64,000 bases of DNA from Aedes albopictus (taxonomy: Eukaryota; Arthropoda; Insecta; Diptera; Culicidae): assembly GCF_035046485.1 (NCBI RefSeq), contig NC_085136.1, positions 222,212,853 to 222,276,852 on the forward strand, in the 5' to 3' direction. A program made the position numbers and the translations under genes. The stretch's first letter is position 1, and each line of letters opens with the position of its first letter. This document shows positions 11,561 through 22,891 of the stretch, one piece after another. The notes under the pieces are model-generated. The model was given only the letters and a program-made list of their open reading frames with translations, made no database searches and was not told where the DNA came from.

Positions 11561-12285
11561 GAGCTACAGAGGAGGTGGCGCGTGAACTCGGAGAATGGCT
11601 AGTCCAGATGCAGTACAAGAGGTGGTCCAGGGGTTCGGAGTCGGCTTCGTAGGTCATACCGGTGCCCTGCGGTCGAGATCGACCCTTACAACGATTAAGT
11701 GGCCGCGGAGAGGAAGTCCCGGTAGTGGTGCTGTCGTGGCGTCGGTCTACTGGGTTGGATCCGAGCCCGCGGTTGGAAAGGGGTCCCCGGCAAGGGTCGG
11801 GGTAGGTGAGATCCTGCTGTCTGCAACCTACGGGTGCATCTGATAGGGCCTGAAGGGTAGTGATACCCTTCCTTACGGGCAGGTCAGATCGGGTTGCACG
11901 TGGGCATCAGTTCTTGATGTCCGCTCAGCAGTAGGGCGCGGGCGGGGAGGACAAAGGGAGTAGCGAGGACCACTCGGGAAACTGGCTAAGCGCCAGCATG
12001 CTACCGTGATGGACTCTCCAAAGCGAGTCATCGATGTTCGTTGCTGCAGGCTACGCAGCTAACCTTGTGGGTGCGATGTGCACTAGCCCCTCTCTGAAGC
12101 AATACCTTCTTGGTGGTTCCGGAGAGACGTAGGGTTTGGCGACCATAGGAATGGTTTAGTGGGTACGAGGAGAGAGTAGTCCTGGATTTTACTTTTGTTG
12201 TAGAAAACGGCCTGTCAGACCTACACTACCCTAACCTTCTGTTAGGGTGTCTGTTGAGCAGATTATCCCCCTATGGTTTAGAAGG
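11561..12285 (+). other. R1 element 3' UTR
   Basis: GC-rich, non-coding DNA between the ORF2 stop and the A-run. Short open frames here have no family match that I recognise. Confidence 0.7.
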
Positions 12286-12298
12286 AAAAAAAAAAAAA

Positions 12299-13385
12299 GG
12301 TTGATGGCTGCGCGTACTTTCAAGCCGCTCTACGTTTCGCTTAACCACTAGCGCGCTCGACCATGCAGCGGCGCCATACCGTAAGTATGGAGACCGCTAC
12401 TGTCGTGTGAAGTCACGCTTACTCGAGACTGTTGCCGAGCTATTTGACATAATCTTCGATAGTGCCATAATCGTCATGCTTGCCGTCTTGCAAGCATTAT
12501 TCCACGTGGCTGCCAAAATTCAGCTTATCATCGATCATGACTACAAGTTGCTTCAGTGAGCGCTTGGAGTTGATCGCGCACCCGCCTGTGGTGACCACCG
12601 CATGTTGTTCGGACTTGCGGTTGTTCACCACCACCACTTCCGTCACGCTCGTTTTCGTGTCTTAATCTCTTTGTTCAGTGCCAGTTTAGCCGTCACATAG
12701 GCCTCACCTGTTTCCGCTCTACCCTCATTGGTACGAGCTCTTTGCATCCTCCTCCTCGCTCTTAGGCAGGACGATCTGAGCTCTGCGATTTCAGGACACC
12801 ACCAGTATACCGGTTTCCGTCTATTTCTGGGTAGCGCATGCCTAGGCATCGGACGAACGGCTTAGAGATCCGAATAGATCTTCACTGGACAGATCGTCGG
12901 TGTTAACTTCCATAAGCAATCTTTCGACGAATGACGCCTTATCGAAGCGCGAGGTCAGCCATCCTCGATGGCTGTCGATGACCTTCGGCTGCGCCCTCCT
13001 TCCACCATGTTCCAACCTATATTGTACCGCCAGGTGGTCACTGTGCGTGTACCCATCATCAACCCTCCAGTTTGAGCTTTGTTTGCCCGGGTTTAAACTC
13101 GGGCTCCAGAAGGTCACGTCAATGATGGGCTCTGCACCGTTCCTACTGTGCGTTATTTTTTCATTTACGTTCGCGACATCCACATTCAGTCTTGCCATAT
13201 AGCTTCGAGTAGTGCCCAGCCTCTCGCGTTAGTCAATCGGCTACCCCACTCAATCGCCCAGGCGTTGAAGTCTCCGTCGATGACCACGGGACTCAACCCT
13301 ACTAGCGCATTTGTTAACGCATCCAGCATTGCTGAAAACTGGTCCATCGGCCACCCGGGTGGGGCATAACTACTATACTGCCGTT
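12299..13385 (-). pseudogene. R1-clade ORF2 fragment with internal deletion
   Basis: Reading right to left: an endonuclease piece (SYAPPGWPMDQF, DGDFNAWAIEWGSRLTN, YTHSDHLAVQY), the Arg-rich linker with RARRRMQRARTNEGR, then a jump to a late RT part with a phrase like VMIDDKLNFGSHV (about 12430-12660) and an ILRYGG-like end. Most of the RT is deleted. It abuts the poly-A of the plus-strand R1. It is a related but distinct R1 copy and could be the upstream half of the 3428-4000 fragment. Confidence 0.8.
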
Positions 13386-13517
13386 CTAAGCATAGTTGTC
13401 CCATGTTACTTTTTGACGATTTTGACAGGCGCTCTATCTATACGTATATTTTCATGTAACATCAAAAAATAACATACTTTGTTCGAAGACTCAATGAAAA
13501 GCATATCAAGTCAAATT

Positions 13518-13603
13518 GTCCCACTGTTGAATTTCTACGCATGTCTGTCCCACAACTGAAATTCTACGCATAACAGTCCCACTATAAAATGTCTACGCAA
13601 AAC
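13518..13603. repeat. 29 bp tandem repeat, three copies
   Basis: GTCCCAC starts at 13518, 13547 and 13576, each followed by a loosely conserved ..TCTACGCA phrase, giving a 29 bp period. Copies differ at several positions. The same GTCCCA phrase occurs once just upstream near 13398. Confidence 0.7.
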
Positions 13604-14785
13604 CGATATATTAAGCATTTTAGTAACTTACTTCACCTAACAGCTTGGCTATTTCAATACTGCATGGTATAAACTCTTCTTTTATGTTGGCATTACGCTC
13701 CAGCTGGAACGAAACTTGTTTTCCAGTTAAACAAAATCTGTTATTTCTTCGCAACTTGCAGTTTTAATCTAAATTCAAATATTGCTGCAATGCACGTTGA
13801 GCTCATAAACCAAACATAAACATTTGAACTTAATTAAGAGGCTCAAATGTCGTGAAGCATGACGAAGCCGATCCAATATAATGAAAAAGAGGTTGCTGAA
13901 TTGAATGACTGGTATATGTGAAAATTTTCAGAATTTAAGCATGCTTGAAATATTGTTGGTAAGTGAGTTGATGAGTTACACTTTTTTATTTCAATATGTT
14001 ATCCCAATAATTTGGTTAAATTAGTGTGTCGGTAAGTGAGTGGCTAAACTATCGCATATTTAGAAAATAAAAAGAACACTTTTGGGTTAAACCCAAATCG
14101 AAGACGAACTGCTGGAGGTACTGAACAAGCAATCAATATATCAATTGATGAGAGATCAAGATCAACCGAGTAAGTGAATTGAAGAGTGAGTGAGTGACTT
14201 GTTGAGCGAGATTTTGTAAGTGTGTGGGTAGATGAGTAAATGAGTAAGATGATAGGCGAGTGATTTGAAAAGTGAGCTAGTTGGGTTGATGGGTGAGTGA
14301 GTGACTGTTTTGAATGAATGTGTTAATGAGTTATTGAGTAACTTGATAAACAAGTGACCTAGACGCTCAGAGACTTGATGAGTAAGTGAATTCTTGAGTA
14401 AACTGTTGTTAGTAAGTTGTGTCGTAGATAAGCGGCTTTCTGTGTATATGTAAAAGAAATGATAGGGCCCAAAAGCATAATATTCTTATTATTGTATTTG
14501 TATTAAAAGTGAAAATAGTACCGTAACTGCTTGTTTTCGAATAGGATGAATATAGAACCGTACCATTATCAACGGTATTCTGACCCTTCATATTCAAATA
14601 AAGATACATGAAGCATTAAATCTCTAAAAACAAATCACTCCCAATCTTTGCTGGGGTTCCTATTCATATGACCCATACAAGCAGAGGAAGGCATGGTGCA
14701 GAATGTTTTGAAAACTTAAGCTGTTGTATTTCTAAACATATTTTATTTCAATGATATGTACATATTTCTTGTCATTTAAAATTAA
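13604..14785. other. AT-rich DNA with (GAGT/TGAG)n-like tract
   Basis: No gene seen. From about 13955 to 14410 the plus strand is full of GAGTGAGT and TGAGTAAG phrases, a degenerate tetranucleotide tract; open frames read across it are repeat-driven. Confidence 0.5.
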
Positions 14786-14901
14786 CCCTAAAAGGGATAC
14801 CTTCATGGCTTCAGTTTCGTCACCTCGCTGAGTGTGTTCCATCAAAGACGAGCTCTGAAAGGCGCCTGAGGTCCAATGGACCCCAGGTATCCCTTTTAGG
14901 G
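14786..14901. mobile_element. 116 bp TTAA-flanked MITE (piggyBac-type target)
   Basis: CCCTAAAAGGGATACC at the left is matched by GGTATCCCTTTTAGGG at the right, with TTAA on both sides (14782-14785 and 14902-14905). TTAA duplication with CCC-starting ends is the signature of piggyBac-mobilised MITEs. No coding capacity. Confidence 0.85.
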
Positions 14902-14935
14902 TTAATACAAAAGCTTATCAGTTGTATGCTTTGTT

Positions 14936-15560
14936 GGTCATTAGGCAAAATAGGCCATGAGGCCGAGAAGGTCATAAGGCCGAATAGTTGGGGCTGTCCA
15001 TTAATTACTGAAGGGAAATTTTAAGATTTTTCGACATTTTTTGTATGAGAACCCAAATATTTTTGTATGGCGCGTAAGATTTCTCAAACCCTCCTCCCCC
15101 TATGAACCCTTACGTAATTAATGGACAGCCCCTTAATTAAGCCGAAAAGGACGTTAGGTCATTAGTCATTAAGCCGAATAATTCAGGTGTAGAAAAAACT
15201 TATTTCACCAAGACCTGGCCAAAATACCATTTCGGCCTAAAGACTTTTTCGGCCTAAAGACCTTTTCGGCCTAAAGACCTTTTCGGCCTAAAGACCTTTT
15301 CGGCCTGAAGACCTTTTCGGCCTAAAGACCTTTACGACTTCATGACCTTTTCGGCCTAATGACCATTTCGGTTCAATAACGTTTTTGGCCTAATGACTTA
15401 TTCGGCCATATAAATACTTTGATGTAACAATATTTTGCGATAACACGACGTTTTTCCGACCAAACGATATATCGGCCTGGCGACCTTTTCGACCTAACAA
15501 CGTTTTCGGCCCAATGACCTTTACGACCTTATAACGTTTTTGGCCTAACGTTCTAATCGC
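14936..15560. repeat. TTCGGCCTAAAGACC minisatellite with inverted arm
   Basis: From about 15225 the plus strand repeats CCTTTTCGGCCTAAAGA with a 17-18 bp period, most regular at 15230-15340. Left of the MITE at 14990 the same motif appears as its reverse complement (GGCCGAGAAGGTCATAAGG). The array therefore changes orientation around the MITE and its right flank. Confidence 0.75.
14990..15132. mobile_element. GGGGCTGTCC MITE, copy A
   Basis: GGGGCTGTCCATTAATTAC at the left pairs with GTAATTAATGGACAGCCCC at the right. The centre has the family's TTTTGTATGG and pyrimidine-rich CCCTCCTCCCCC phrases. Related copies lie at 22727, 30502 and 45261. It interrupts a CGGCC-rich minisatellite. Confidence 0.75.
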
Positions 15561-15737
15561 TTATTTCGATAATACATACTGTATATATTTCGACGTAAAC
15601 TGCGATGGAAGAGCTTTTTAAGTAAAAAAAATGAAAAATACGTAATGAATACATTTAAATATCCCCAACTTTAATGGAGATTTGAGTGTACGACACCCTG
15701 TGGCCCAATGAAGAATTCTTCGTTTAATGGAAAGTTT

Positions 15738-15853
15738 CCTCAGACTGGTCACGTCCGTCACAGGTAGCTGAACCAAGACTGCCTGTGTCCCTGCAAGCCG
15801 CTTCCGTAGCCGAACGGCTGCGGTGACATCTGCACGTCGCACTGTTGACCATC
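15738..15853 (-). pseudogene. R1-clade ORF1 fragment
   Basis: The minus strand encodes AAVRLRKRLAGTQAVLVQL followed by PVTDV, matching the conserved end of ORF1 in the plus-strand R1 (AVWLRKGPAGTQIALVQL). It is about 115 bp long. It has the same orientation as the 12299-13385 fragment and may belong to the same old copy. Confidence 0.75.
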
Positions 15854-16020
15854 GCCGTCCCAAACACTTGTTCGTAGTGCTGTCCATCAAACCTGAAATA
15901 GCTGGAATCTATGCAGAATTCCACTATTTATATTCAAACAGATGTTTGTGTTCGGTTTGATTTCGTTCCAGTTTTCGTAATAATGCTGTTAATCACGAGT
16001 TATTTGGGGATCGATGTGAA

Positions 16021-17680
16021 CTACGCCTTCACGTCTAGCGATATTAGTACAAACTCATCAGGTAGGGTGACGTTGTTAATGAATTGACAGAAATCGAACC
16101 AATCCCTAATGTTGTACCTTCTTACCAGCGATCGTTGAAAGATCTTGCCGATGAATTTGGACAAACTATACAAAGTAGTATGGGACACGCTTGTATGGAA
16201 AAAATAAATCCTCGCTCCAGTCGACTTTTTAGATTCCATTTAGGTCCCATATGAACTGTACAAAATTTCAGCGCAATCGGAGAAACTATAATTTAGCGCA
16301 AGCGGTTCAAAGTTTGCATAGGATTTACTATGGGAAAAGTTACACTTTCAAACAAAAAATCCTTTGTCTCCTTAATTGAAATCAATCAACGCTTCTTGTA
16401 GAAAAATCAATAATAAAACTTTCCTTCAAAGACCGCAAAGCGATTGGATGCTTGTGGAAAAAAGTTATTGATTTATTACCGATTAGTGATCCAATGAACG
16501 GCTTTTTGTTTTGTTTTATCAGCAGCACTGCTGCTGCCGTTGTTGCATGGGGTGCCGGGAGGCATCACCACCCCCAGAAACAGCAGCAGCCAAGGCAGCA
16601 GCTACAGTGCTGCTGATAAAACAAAACAAAAAGCCGTTCGGTGGATCACTAAACGGTAATAAATCAATATCTTTTTCCACAAGCATCCAATTGTTGTGCG
16701 GTCTTCGAAGGAAAGTTTCATAAATGATTATTCTACAAGAAGCGTTAATCGATTTGAATTAAGGAGACAAAGGGCGACCTCTGGGATTTTTTATCTGAAA
16801 GTGTAACTTTTCCCATAGTAAATCCTATGAAAACTTTGAACCACTTGCGCTAAATTATAGTTTCACCGATCGCGCTGAAATTTTGCACAGTTGATATGGG
16901 ACCTAAATGGGATCTAAAAAGTCGACTGGAGCGAGAATTTGATGTTTGTCCCATACTAATACAAAGGTACCGTAATGTCGGCTGGTTCTTTCGTCGATGA
17001 GATCCAGATTGCGAAGCCGTTTCACGATGGAATTGTTCTGTCTTTCGAATCTTGACATATCTCGATTTCCGGCGGAATCATCATTTGGGTGCCATTGTTA
17101 ATGGCTTTTGGATTCCCATTCATAGCAGAATGTTGTTGAACTTTCGCTTCGTCCTGTTTGTTCTTTCACGAATGTTCATCTTGTTGAACCTCGCTTGGCT
17201 TTCGAGGAAGCTTGTGCTGATGTTCTCTGGAATGCCGGATGTAGTGATGCCGTCTGACAACGTTGCTAAGCTTCTACGCAGCTGTTCCATCTTGTATTAG
17301 TTGTGTTTGATTTCGATGTCGCGAATGGATTTCATGAACCTCGTTATGCTTCTTTGGACTTTGTTCGAGAAAGGTTCGTTCTCTTCAAATTAAGGGAAAG
17401 TAAAACGGAAACTGTTTCCAAAATGTGCCGAAAAGACTCCTCTTCTTCGGCATCTGATCCGGAAGGACTTCCGACTGATCATGTTTCCTAACTTTCTGGT
17501 CTCGTTTGCGTAGTCCTTTAGTAGGCGTTTCAATCCTGCATCATAGTTTCGTTCGATGTTTTCGAAGAAGTGGACGTTCGGTGATTTGGCCATGGATGGT
17601 AATTTGATTTTCGTAACGACCGCTTCAAACACCAACAATACTATTACATATGTGGGTTTGCCGATTAAAGATGTCGGACG
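16021..17680 (-). pseudogene. Penelope-like element, interrupted
   Basis: On the minus strand the N-terminal half (about 17680-16967) contains RKLGNMISRKSFRIRCRRRG and FERQNNSIVKRLRNLDLID, phrases like those preceding the RT core of Penelope-like elements. After the inserted fold-back element the frame resumes as SLSKFIGKIFQRSLV, then FDFCQFINNVTLPDEFVLIS and LDV, the start of the Penelope RT. Removing the insertion and one copy of its target duplication rejoins the frame across the gap. The 5' part carries stops and the RT catalytic core and GIY-YIG domain are missing. Confidence 0.65.
16176..16958. mobile_element. 783 bp fold-back element, 8 bp target duplication
   Basis: The ends are TAGTATGGGAC and GTCCCATACTA, and ATACAAAG is duplicated exactly at 16168-16175 and 16959-16966. 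The arms are long imperfect inverted repeats of roughly 370 bp; the innermost part pairs GAACGGCTTTTTGTTTTG with its complement around a CAGCAG-rich loop. An 8 bp duplication points to hAT mobilisation, although the terminal bases are not the usual CAG. No transposase. Confidence 0.85.
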
Positions 17681-17689
17681 GAAATATGC

Positions 17690-19850
17690 AAATATTAAGG
17701 CTGGGCAGCTCAGGTATATATTTAATAACACCAAACTAAAATTTTCATCAGTATAACTGTATCCACTGTCACAAGCAGCCGAACAAACATGCAAAAAGAA
17801 GGAGATAAGTACCCATTCAGACTCAAAATTGAATTGACATTTTACCGGTATTGAGGGACGACGACGATAGAATCTTTTGCCCATCGAGGGAGACTCTCTC
17901 TAGCACCAGCGTCCAACACTGGTTGGTATGTAGGTGTATAAAATACAAAAATGTTATAACTTCCATCCCACGGCACTTGAAACATTTTTTTTTCTTTCTC
18001 GAGGACCTTTTTGGGCGCTGCGTGGAAAAGTTCCGGAAGAAGTAAGGACAAACTCTTGTTCCGATGAAGCGTGGGACTGCCTCATGGTGGAGCATATTTA
18101 CATTACTTATTTAATCGAGGAACTTTGCATTAGTTGCTGAACACGAGTAGGTACCTAGTATAATTTGATTTATCATGATAATCGATAACTGACCAATGAA
18201 TATTCCATGTCAAACTTGAACGCATCACCATCTTTGGAAGATGGTGTCTAAATCCGACTGCTGGTGATCCTAATTTGATGAAAATGTATCGTGTTTTGCT
18301 TGGATTCAATCATTCCTAATCCAATTATATCATTAATCAGCCGTCCGATTCATGATTAATGATGTGTGAAATATTTTGCGTATGGTATATGAGTATGATG
18401 TGGCGTATCGGTCGGTACGCATATGTCGGTTTCAGTCTTCGGACCGTCAAGCTTCAATACGTACGTTGAGACCTATGCCATATGATTCAGTTTATAATCC
18501 GTTCAATGTAATCTTATCTTCTGAAACATCATAATATGGATGGGAATATGGCTCTCGTACCCAAACCAACGTTGGTGAAAACATCTTTCAACTGTTCGAG
18601 ACGATACTCCTTCTACAGTTCCATGTACCATACTCACTGTATGTATGTACTGCGAATGGATAGCCAGGCAATAGTTTATCAGAGAAGATTTCTACTCCTC
18701 TTATTCTGAGCACCATAAATTCATCACGTCTGGGCTGATGATGTTGTCTGCCTGAGATAGTTGTAACGTTTCACAAGGATTGTATGTACATCGGCAGCTA
18801 AGAAGAGTTTGAAACCTGTAATCCTGGACAGGAAATGACATTAATAAATAAATTTCTTTTTGATTTGATTTTCAACTGTAGTAAGTAGATCGTACTGTTT
18901 AGTCCTGCAGTTTCCAACCTATTTCCCCCTATTGTCGCAAGCTCGGTTACTTGCTATCTTTTCTCCCGGTGATGAACTCCTTACCGCGTGTGCACCGTGC
19001 AAAGTGCCCAAAACAGGAGCCTCTGGCCAAATGATCCCACAACCTGCCTTCTAACCACACTTACGTCCTGTTAACCACCTGTAAATATGTCGGAAATTAT
19101 ACTCGAATTGTATACCCTGGTTTGATTGTATTTCAAAATTAAAATTTCAAAATATTCCCTTTCCTTTTTTCTAATTTCCACTTCCAAAACTTTTACCTTC
19201 GCACTTCGCCGGAAAGCATATCCGAATGGTTTCCACGTTTTCGCTTTCGAATAGAAAGCAGAGTGCTTTCTCAGCACTAATTAATTAAGAGCAGCTTAAC
19301 ACGAGATGAGAGGAACTTACTTGTGTTCGCTTTGAGTTTCTTATTTCCATTTTTTTTTCGTACAGAGGAGGCAAACGTCTCTCGATTGCTTGATTCTTAC
19401 ACTGTAGGAAGGCGGGATGCACGAAAGTAGTTTTTATTGCTCTTTTATTGGTCAATCCTGGAAGAATTGAAAACAGTTTCTGCGCGTTTTAAAGTGAAAT
19501 GGAAGTTTTTAATTAACAATTTGAGTTTCATCAAACGACCGAAATGAATACGCGCAATGCGGCCACATCACAGACTAGTCAATGCAATCACAGGTGATAG
19601 CATCGCCGCTGCCGACAGAAAGTTAATAAGCTGTTTTCATTTATATTGAAATTCAACAAGAGCACTCTCCGCAACCCACATCCGCAATGCAACTTTATCG
19701 AATATCGTTGCCAATTTTGAATTGGAATGTCATGAAAAGGATATTGGGAATTGTGGGCGTACGATGACCACTTGAAGAGTCAAATTGAGTGAGAGTGAGT
19801 GGCGCGGTTGATTTTTAAATTGTACAATTACACAGCGTAACAAAAATTAA
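17690..19850. other. No recognisable gene
   Basis: AT-rich DNA without long frames, repeats of note or clear element ends. Short frames near 17823-18095 overlap on both strands and look incidental. Confidence 0.5.
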
Positions 19851-19851
19851 C

Positions 19852-20480
19852 TTTTTGTCTGTCTTAAGAGCAAACTTATGTGTCTCCGAAGGATTTTGGG
19901 CCGCTGAATCCGAATCCGGGCTCAGATTTGCTCTAATACGTCACAATTTTGAGCTATACCTCAATTTATAGGGCAAAATATGCGATTTTGGGCTTTTTTG
20001 ACTGCAAGCCATTAAGCAAGGAACTATTTTTTTAAGCAATCAAATGGTTAATTGGTCAATTAACATCTGAATTAACGACTCATGCAAAATATTTCGTTTA
20101 ACCAAATCGAATTTGATAGTTTTAAGCGATTTATGTTAGGTACGATATTTCCCATACAAGTCACCCTCCAAAAGTTGCATGCAAGTTTTCATACTAACAT
20201 TAAATGCTTAAATCTTTCTAATTTGATTAGGTAAAACGAAATATTTTGCATGAGTCATTAATTTAGATGTTAATTGACCAATTAACGTTTTGATTGCTTA
20301 AAAAAAATATTTCCTTGCTTAATGGCTTGCAGTCAAAAAAGCCCAAAATCGCATATTTTGCCCTATAAATTGAGGTAAAGCCCAAAATTGTGACGTGTTA
20401 GAGCAAATCTGAGCCCGGATTCGGATTTAGCGGCCCAAAATCCTTCGGAGACACATACGTTTGCTCTTGAGACAAAAAAA
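19852..20480. mobile_element. 630 bp fold-back MITE
   Basis: The left arm (about 19852-20130) and right arm (about 20215-20480) are reverse complements with few mismatches, including GTGTCTCCGAAGGATTTTGG, ATCCGAATCCGGGCTC and TTTAGAGCAAATC-like phrases. The spacer is about 80 bp. Ends are roughly TTTTTGTCT...AGACAAAAA. I could not fix an exact target duplication. Non-coding. Confidence 0.75.
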
Positions 20481-20818
20481 CTAGGGTTGGGTAATGTCTG
20501 AGACATAACCGCAATGTTGACGTAGGACAAAGGCTGGAACGAGATTCCGACTTTTATATTTCCATAATACAATGTTTGTTGTTATGATAATACAAATGGT
20601 GGACTGATGTGTTGAGTAAAGTTGTTGTGTGATCGCTTTCGCTGAACGCATTCATAACCCAACAAACATTTTTGCTGTATAAGAGTAAAACAAATCATTC
20701 TTAAGCTAACTTAAGCTCAAGAAGCTGTTATTCAGCTGATTCGGTTACTTGGAAAGATGTTGACTAGTTCAAGAGTTATTTCGTTTTGAAGAGAAATGGT
20801 CAAATTACTGTTCTACGA

Positions 20819-20873
20819 TTGATTGATTTGTCTTTATTATAGAGACTTTCAGCCCTTGGCTGGTTCGTCTCTC
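20819..20873 (-). mobile_element. 55 bp retrotransposon 3' end with 11 bp target duplication
   Basis: CTGTTCTACGA is present at 20808-20818 and again at 20874-20884. Between them lies TTGATTGATTTGTCTTTATT and AGCCCTTGGCTGG. Read on the minus strand this ends AATAAAGACAAATCAATCAA, the 3' tail of a non-LTR retrotransposon. It is an extremely 5'-truncated insertion. Confidence 0.75.
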
Positions 20874-21006
20874 CTGTTCTACGAGAGAATTTTCATCGAG
20901 CGGATAACATTATTAGATAATTGAACGGCGTTAGATAGATCTTTTCAACTAAAGTTTAACGTGAAACTCTTTCGACAATACGTTGTTTTCATCCGGGAAG
21001 AACATA

Positions 21007-21411
21007 TCGTCGGTTTCCTGCAATAGGGGCACAACTCAAAAAATGTGAATTTTCAGAATAAGGGTTTGAAAATTAGGAATCTTGAAGCACCTTCTACAAG
21101 TTCACTTATTTTTCTCATCATGTGACAACACTAAACGAATTTTGATTGTTGTATCATAGAAAGGGGCTGAAGGACTATCTGTTTCATAAATTTCGGATTA
21201 CTATTTTTCAACGACTATTGAAAAAGTTGACTGATTTTGAGTTGTGCCCTTATTGTGGAAAATTGGTGAAAATGCGAAAATCTCGAGTTTCTCAAAGAAT
21301 TTCGGAACGGGTCTTTGTGAGATGAAAGTTTACATAGTTTTTCGTCATTTGCCTTCAAAACCTCAAAAATGACAAATTTTGAGTTGTGCCCCTATTGCAG
21401 GAAACCGACGA
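21007..21411. mobile_element. TA-flanked MITE with 35 bp TIRs
   Basis: TCGTCGGTTTCCTGCAATAG at the left is mirrored at the right, and the inverted repeat continues through GGGGCACAACTCAAAA. TA borders both ends (21005-21006 and 21412-21413). An extra internal copy of the GAGTTGTGCCC phrase at about 21238 suggests a rearranged or double element. Non-coding. Confidence 0.8.
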
Positions 21412-21415
21412 TAAA

Positions 21416-21499
21416 AGTGGTCGACTTCACTATTGCTGAACTACCAAGCTTTCAGTCAGTGGTCGACTTCACTATTGCTGAACTACCAAGCTTTCAGCT
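21416..21499. repeat. 42 bp direct tandem duplication
   Basis: AGTGGTCGACTTCACTATTG begins at 21416 and again at 21458, and the following GAACTACCAAGCTTTCAG is also identical. The two copies match over their shared 40 bp, so the duplication is recent. It lies immediately right of the MITE. Confidence 0.85.
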
Positions 21500-21541
21500 T
21501 TTAATTGTCCGAATCATAACTCTTGAGGAATCATTTTCGCT

Positions 21542-21850
21542 GATCCTGGAAAAGACCGTTTATAAAATGGAAGATTTTGGCAAGACATTGCATGAATTCA
21601 TCACGCAATGCGATTTTACCCATACTGAATGCGGCCGTTTGCTGTCGTGGATGACATTCCTGCTGCCACCACGATAGCCGAGAGTCATCGCTGAGTTAGT
21701 GTGCTGCTGCCTAGCTGGGAGGTGACATCTCCCTTCTCCTTGACTGATCCAAGGAAAATAACGAAAGATAACAGAGGAAACAGCTGTTATGCCCCTAGAT
21801 TAGCAGATGAAGCTCCTCCCATTCGGCGGTCTTTCCAGTTTATTCCGTTT
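21542..21850 (-). repeat. Histone-like unit 1 (decayed)
   Basis: First of five minus-strand copies. The promoter block GAGGAGCTTCATCTGC followed by CATAAC (TATA box damaged) lies near 21785-21825. The stem-loop at 21542-21557 reads GGTCTTTTCCAGGATC on the minus strand, with mismatches. The 230 bp between has no open reading frame I can assign. Confidence 0.55.
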
Positions 21851-22189
21851 GCATGACCCGCCCACATTCATTGTGTCAGACGCTTCAAACGACTAATTAA
21901 CCGTTCTTTGAGACAATTTCTAATCGAACTGATAAACTAATTGAAGTATAGAATAGTTAAGATCATTTTAATTCGATAAATATTAGAATGAAACAATGTT
22001 CCAGGCACAATTGTCCGAATAAGATAATGCGTTGCTAAATTTCGTGTAGAAAGATTAGTGATCGATTTTGCTGTTGCTGAGCCACCAAGCATTCAACCAT
22101 TCACTTTTCGAATGCACTACACTTTTACCGATCGATGGAATATATCCAAAAATTATCCGGTTTATAACTCTTTAGGAATAATTTTCTCT

Positions 22190-22600
22190 GGTCCTGAAAA
22201 GGTCCGTTCAAATAACGGTAGATTTTAGAAAGACAATTGAAAATTATCCGCACTGAATGCCGCCGCCTGCTGCCGTGAATGAGATTCCTGGTTCTATCAG
22301 ATAGATAGTCGAGAGTCGTCGCTGGGTTGGTGCGCAGCTACCCAGCTCCGGAGGTAACTTCCATTGCCGGGCCCACCGCAGCCGTGATCAGTGGTTGAGA
22401 TTCCTGGTGTTATCACTCGTCGCAGTTGACGTGCTGCTGCGCAGCCGTGGACGTGATATCCACCTCCACCCTCCCTGACTGATCCAACGAAAATGACGAA
22501 AGAAATCAGAGGGAACAGCTTTTATGTCCCTAGATTGGCAGATGAAGCTCCTCCCATTCGGCTGGCTTTCCAGTTCATTTCGATTGCATGACCCGCCCCG
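22190..22600 (-). repeat. Histone-like unit 2
   Basis: On the minus strand: GC-rich GGGGCGGGTCATGCAATCG, the block GAATGGGAGGAGCTTCATC, a TATA-like CATAAAAG at 22519-22526, then about 310 bp to a stem-loop relic at 22190-22205 (GGACCTTTTCAGGACC, one stem mismatch). Nearly the same promoter sequence recurs at 23.3 kb. Confidence 0.6.
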
Positions 22601-22726
22601 CATGCTTCGGACGCTTCAAACGATTTTCAACCAAGAAATGAAAGAAATTTTCATCTAACAAATAAAGTAACCAAAATATAAAAAGATTTAGATCATTTTA
22701 ATTCGAAAAATGCTAGAATTAAACAA

Positions 22727-22891
22727 GGGATCGTCCTTAAATTACGGCACACAAAAATTAGTCATTTTCAACCCCTCCTCATCCCTGTGTCACACTTTTT
22801 GTATGGGACCTCTGATTTTTTGTATGGGTCGTCGCACTTTGCTGACCCCCCCTCCTCCCTTTAAACGTGACGTAATTTATGGACGCTCCCC
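22727..22891. mobile_element. GGGGCTGTCC MITE, copy B
   Basis: Degenerate ends (AGGGATCGTCCTTAAATTACG on the left, CGTAATTTATGGACGCTCCC on the right) with the family core TTTTGTATGG and CCCCCCCTCCTCCCTTT. It sits between histone-like units 2 and 3. Confidence 0.65.

Larger units (their letters stand above)
4004..12298 (+). mobile_element. R1-clade non-LTR retrotransposon, interrupted and frameshifted
   Basis: A near-full-length element: 5' leader (about 4004-4210), an inserted TIR element (4211-7008), the rest of the leader, ORF1, ORF2, a 3' UTR of about 720 bp and an A-run at 12286-12298. The 5' limit is approximate. ORF1 has at least three frame changes and ORF2 one, so this copy is dead, although the long open RT frame suggests modest age. 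R1-clade identity comes from the APE-type endonuclease, the RT with a FADD box and the C-terminal CCHC motif. No clear target duplication was found. Confidence 0.85.

Noticed and set aside
15225..15345. A CRISPR-like array
   Set aside because: Regular 17-18 bp units have no unique spacers of constant length; it is a minisatellite in eukaryotic DNA.
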